From assembly GCA_947631725.1 (NCBI GenBank), contig CANRML010000088.1, positions 1-5,202 of the forward strand: a DNA stretch of 5,202 nt, in the 5' to 3' direction. The notes under the pieces were generated by a model, which was given only the letters and a program-made list of their open reading frames with translations, was not told the origin of the DNA and searched no databases. The stretch comes from an uncultured Clostridia bacterium. GTDB lineage: Bacteria; Bacillota; Clostridia; TANB77; CAG-508. Below are positions 5,180 through 5,202 of the stretch, one piece after another (position 1 is the stretch's first letter; each line of letters starts with the position of its first letter). Position numbers and translations under genes: made by a program.

Positions 5180-5188
5180 TGATATAAT
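5180..5188 (+). promoter_or_regulatory. Extended -10 promoter-like box near the window end
   Basis: TGATATAAT at 5180-5188 is a perfect extended -10 element, identical in sequence to the one before the HAD gene. There is no convincing -35. It would drive a gene beginning beyond 5202, which cannot be seen. Confidence 0.4.
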
Positions 5189-5202
5189 ATCAATATGTTT
5201 CG

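Overview
The window is strongly AT-rich. Its ribosome binding sites are near-consensus AAAGGAGG, and it has TTG starts and TTGACA/TATAAT-type promoters. This points to a low-GC Gram-positive bacterium of the Clostridia type; the species cannot be named from the sequence. Standard stops TAA, TAG and TGA are all used, so nothing suggests an altered genetic code.

Minus strand, 3637 down to 15: two gene pairs. (1) An ECF sigma factor (3149-3637) overlaps its membrane anti-sigma factor (2511-3152) by 4 bases, and a hairpin terminator follows. The anti-sigma factor has a cytoplasmic zinc finger, one membrane helix and an outer domain that looks like the extracellular domain of the cell-division protein FtsX. 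I consider this the most interesting gene in the window. (2) From a strong promoter overlaid by four 12-bp tandem repeats, an AlbA_2/GHKL-ATPase/winged-helix protein of the COG2865 type (1093-2391) is followed after 19 bases by an unrecognised gene. The obvious coding part of that gene is 189-980. Its frame stays open upstream to 1079, adding a CxxC...C zinc-binding-like segment behind a good ribosome binding site that has ACG where a start is expected. It also stays coding-like downstream of a TAA to position 15. The gene therefore looks damaged at both ends, or is expressed in an unusual way.

Plus strand: a YjjG-like HAD hydrolase (3915-4610) is transcribed divergently from the sigma factor. 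After it comes accessory DNA: the first ~90 codons of a large serine recombinase with its ribosome binding site intact but the catalytic serine changed to tyrosine and several stops (4729-5001). A compact, well-formed promoter-to-terminator unit of about 70 nt follows (5003-5109), and then a hairpin-rich stretch with another promoter-like -10 box running off the window end. This right end reads as the decayed edge of a mobile element.

The sigma/anti-sigma pair is probably an envelope-stress or cell-wall-responsive switch. The AlbA_2 unit is probably an accessory regulatory or defence-like module. The HAD enzyme is likely an independent housekeeping or nucleotide-cleaning gene.
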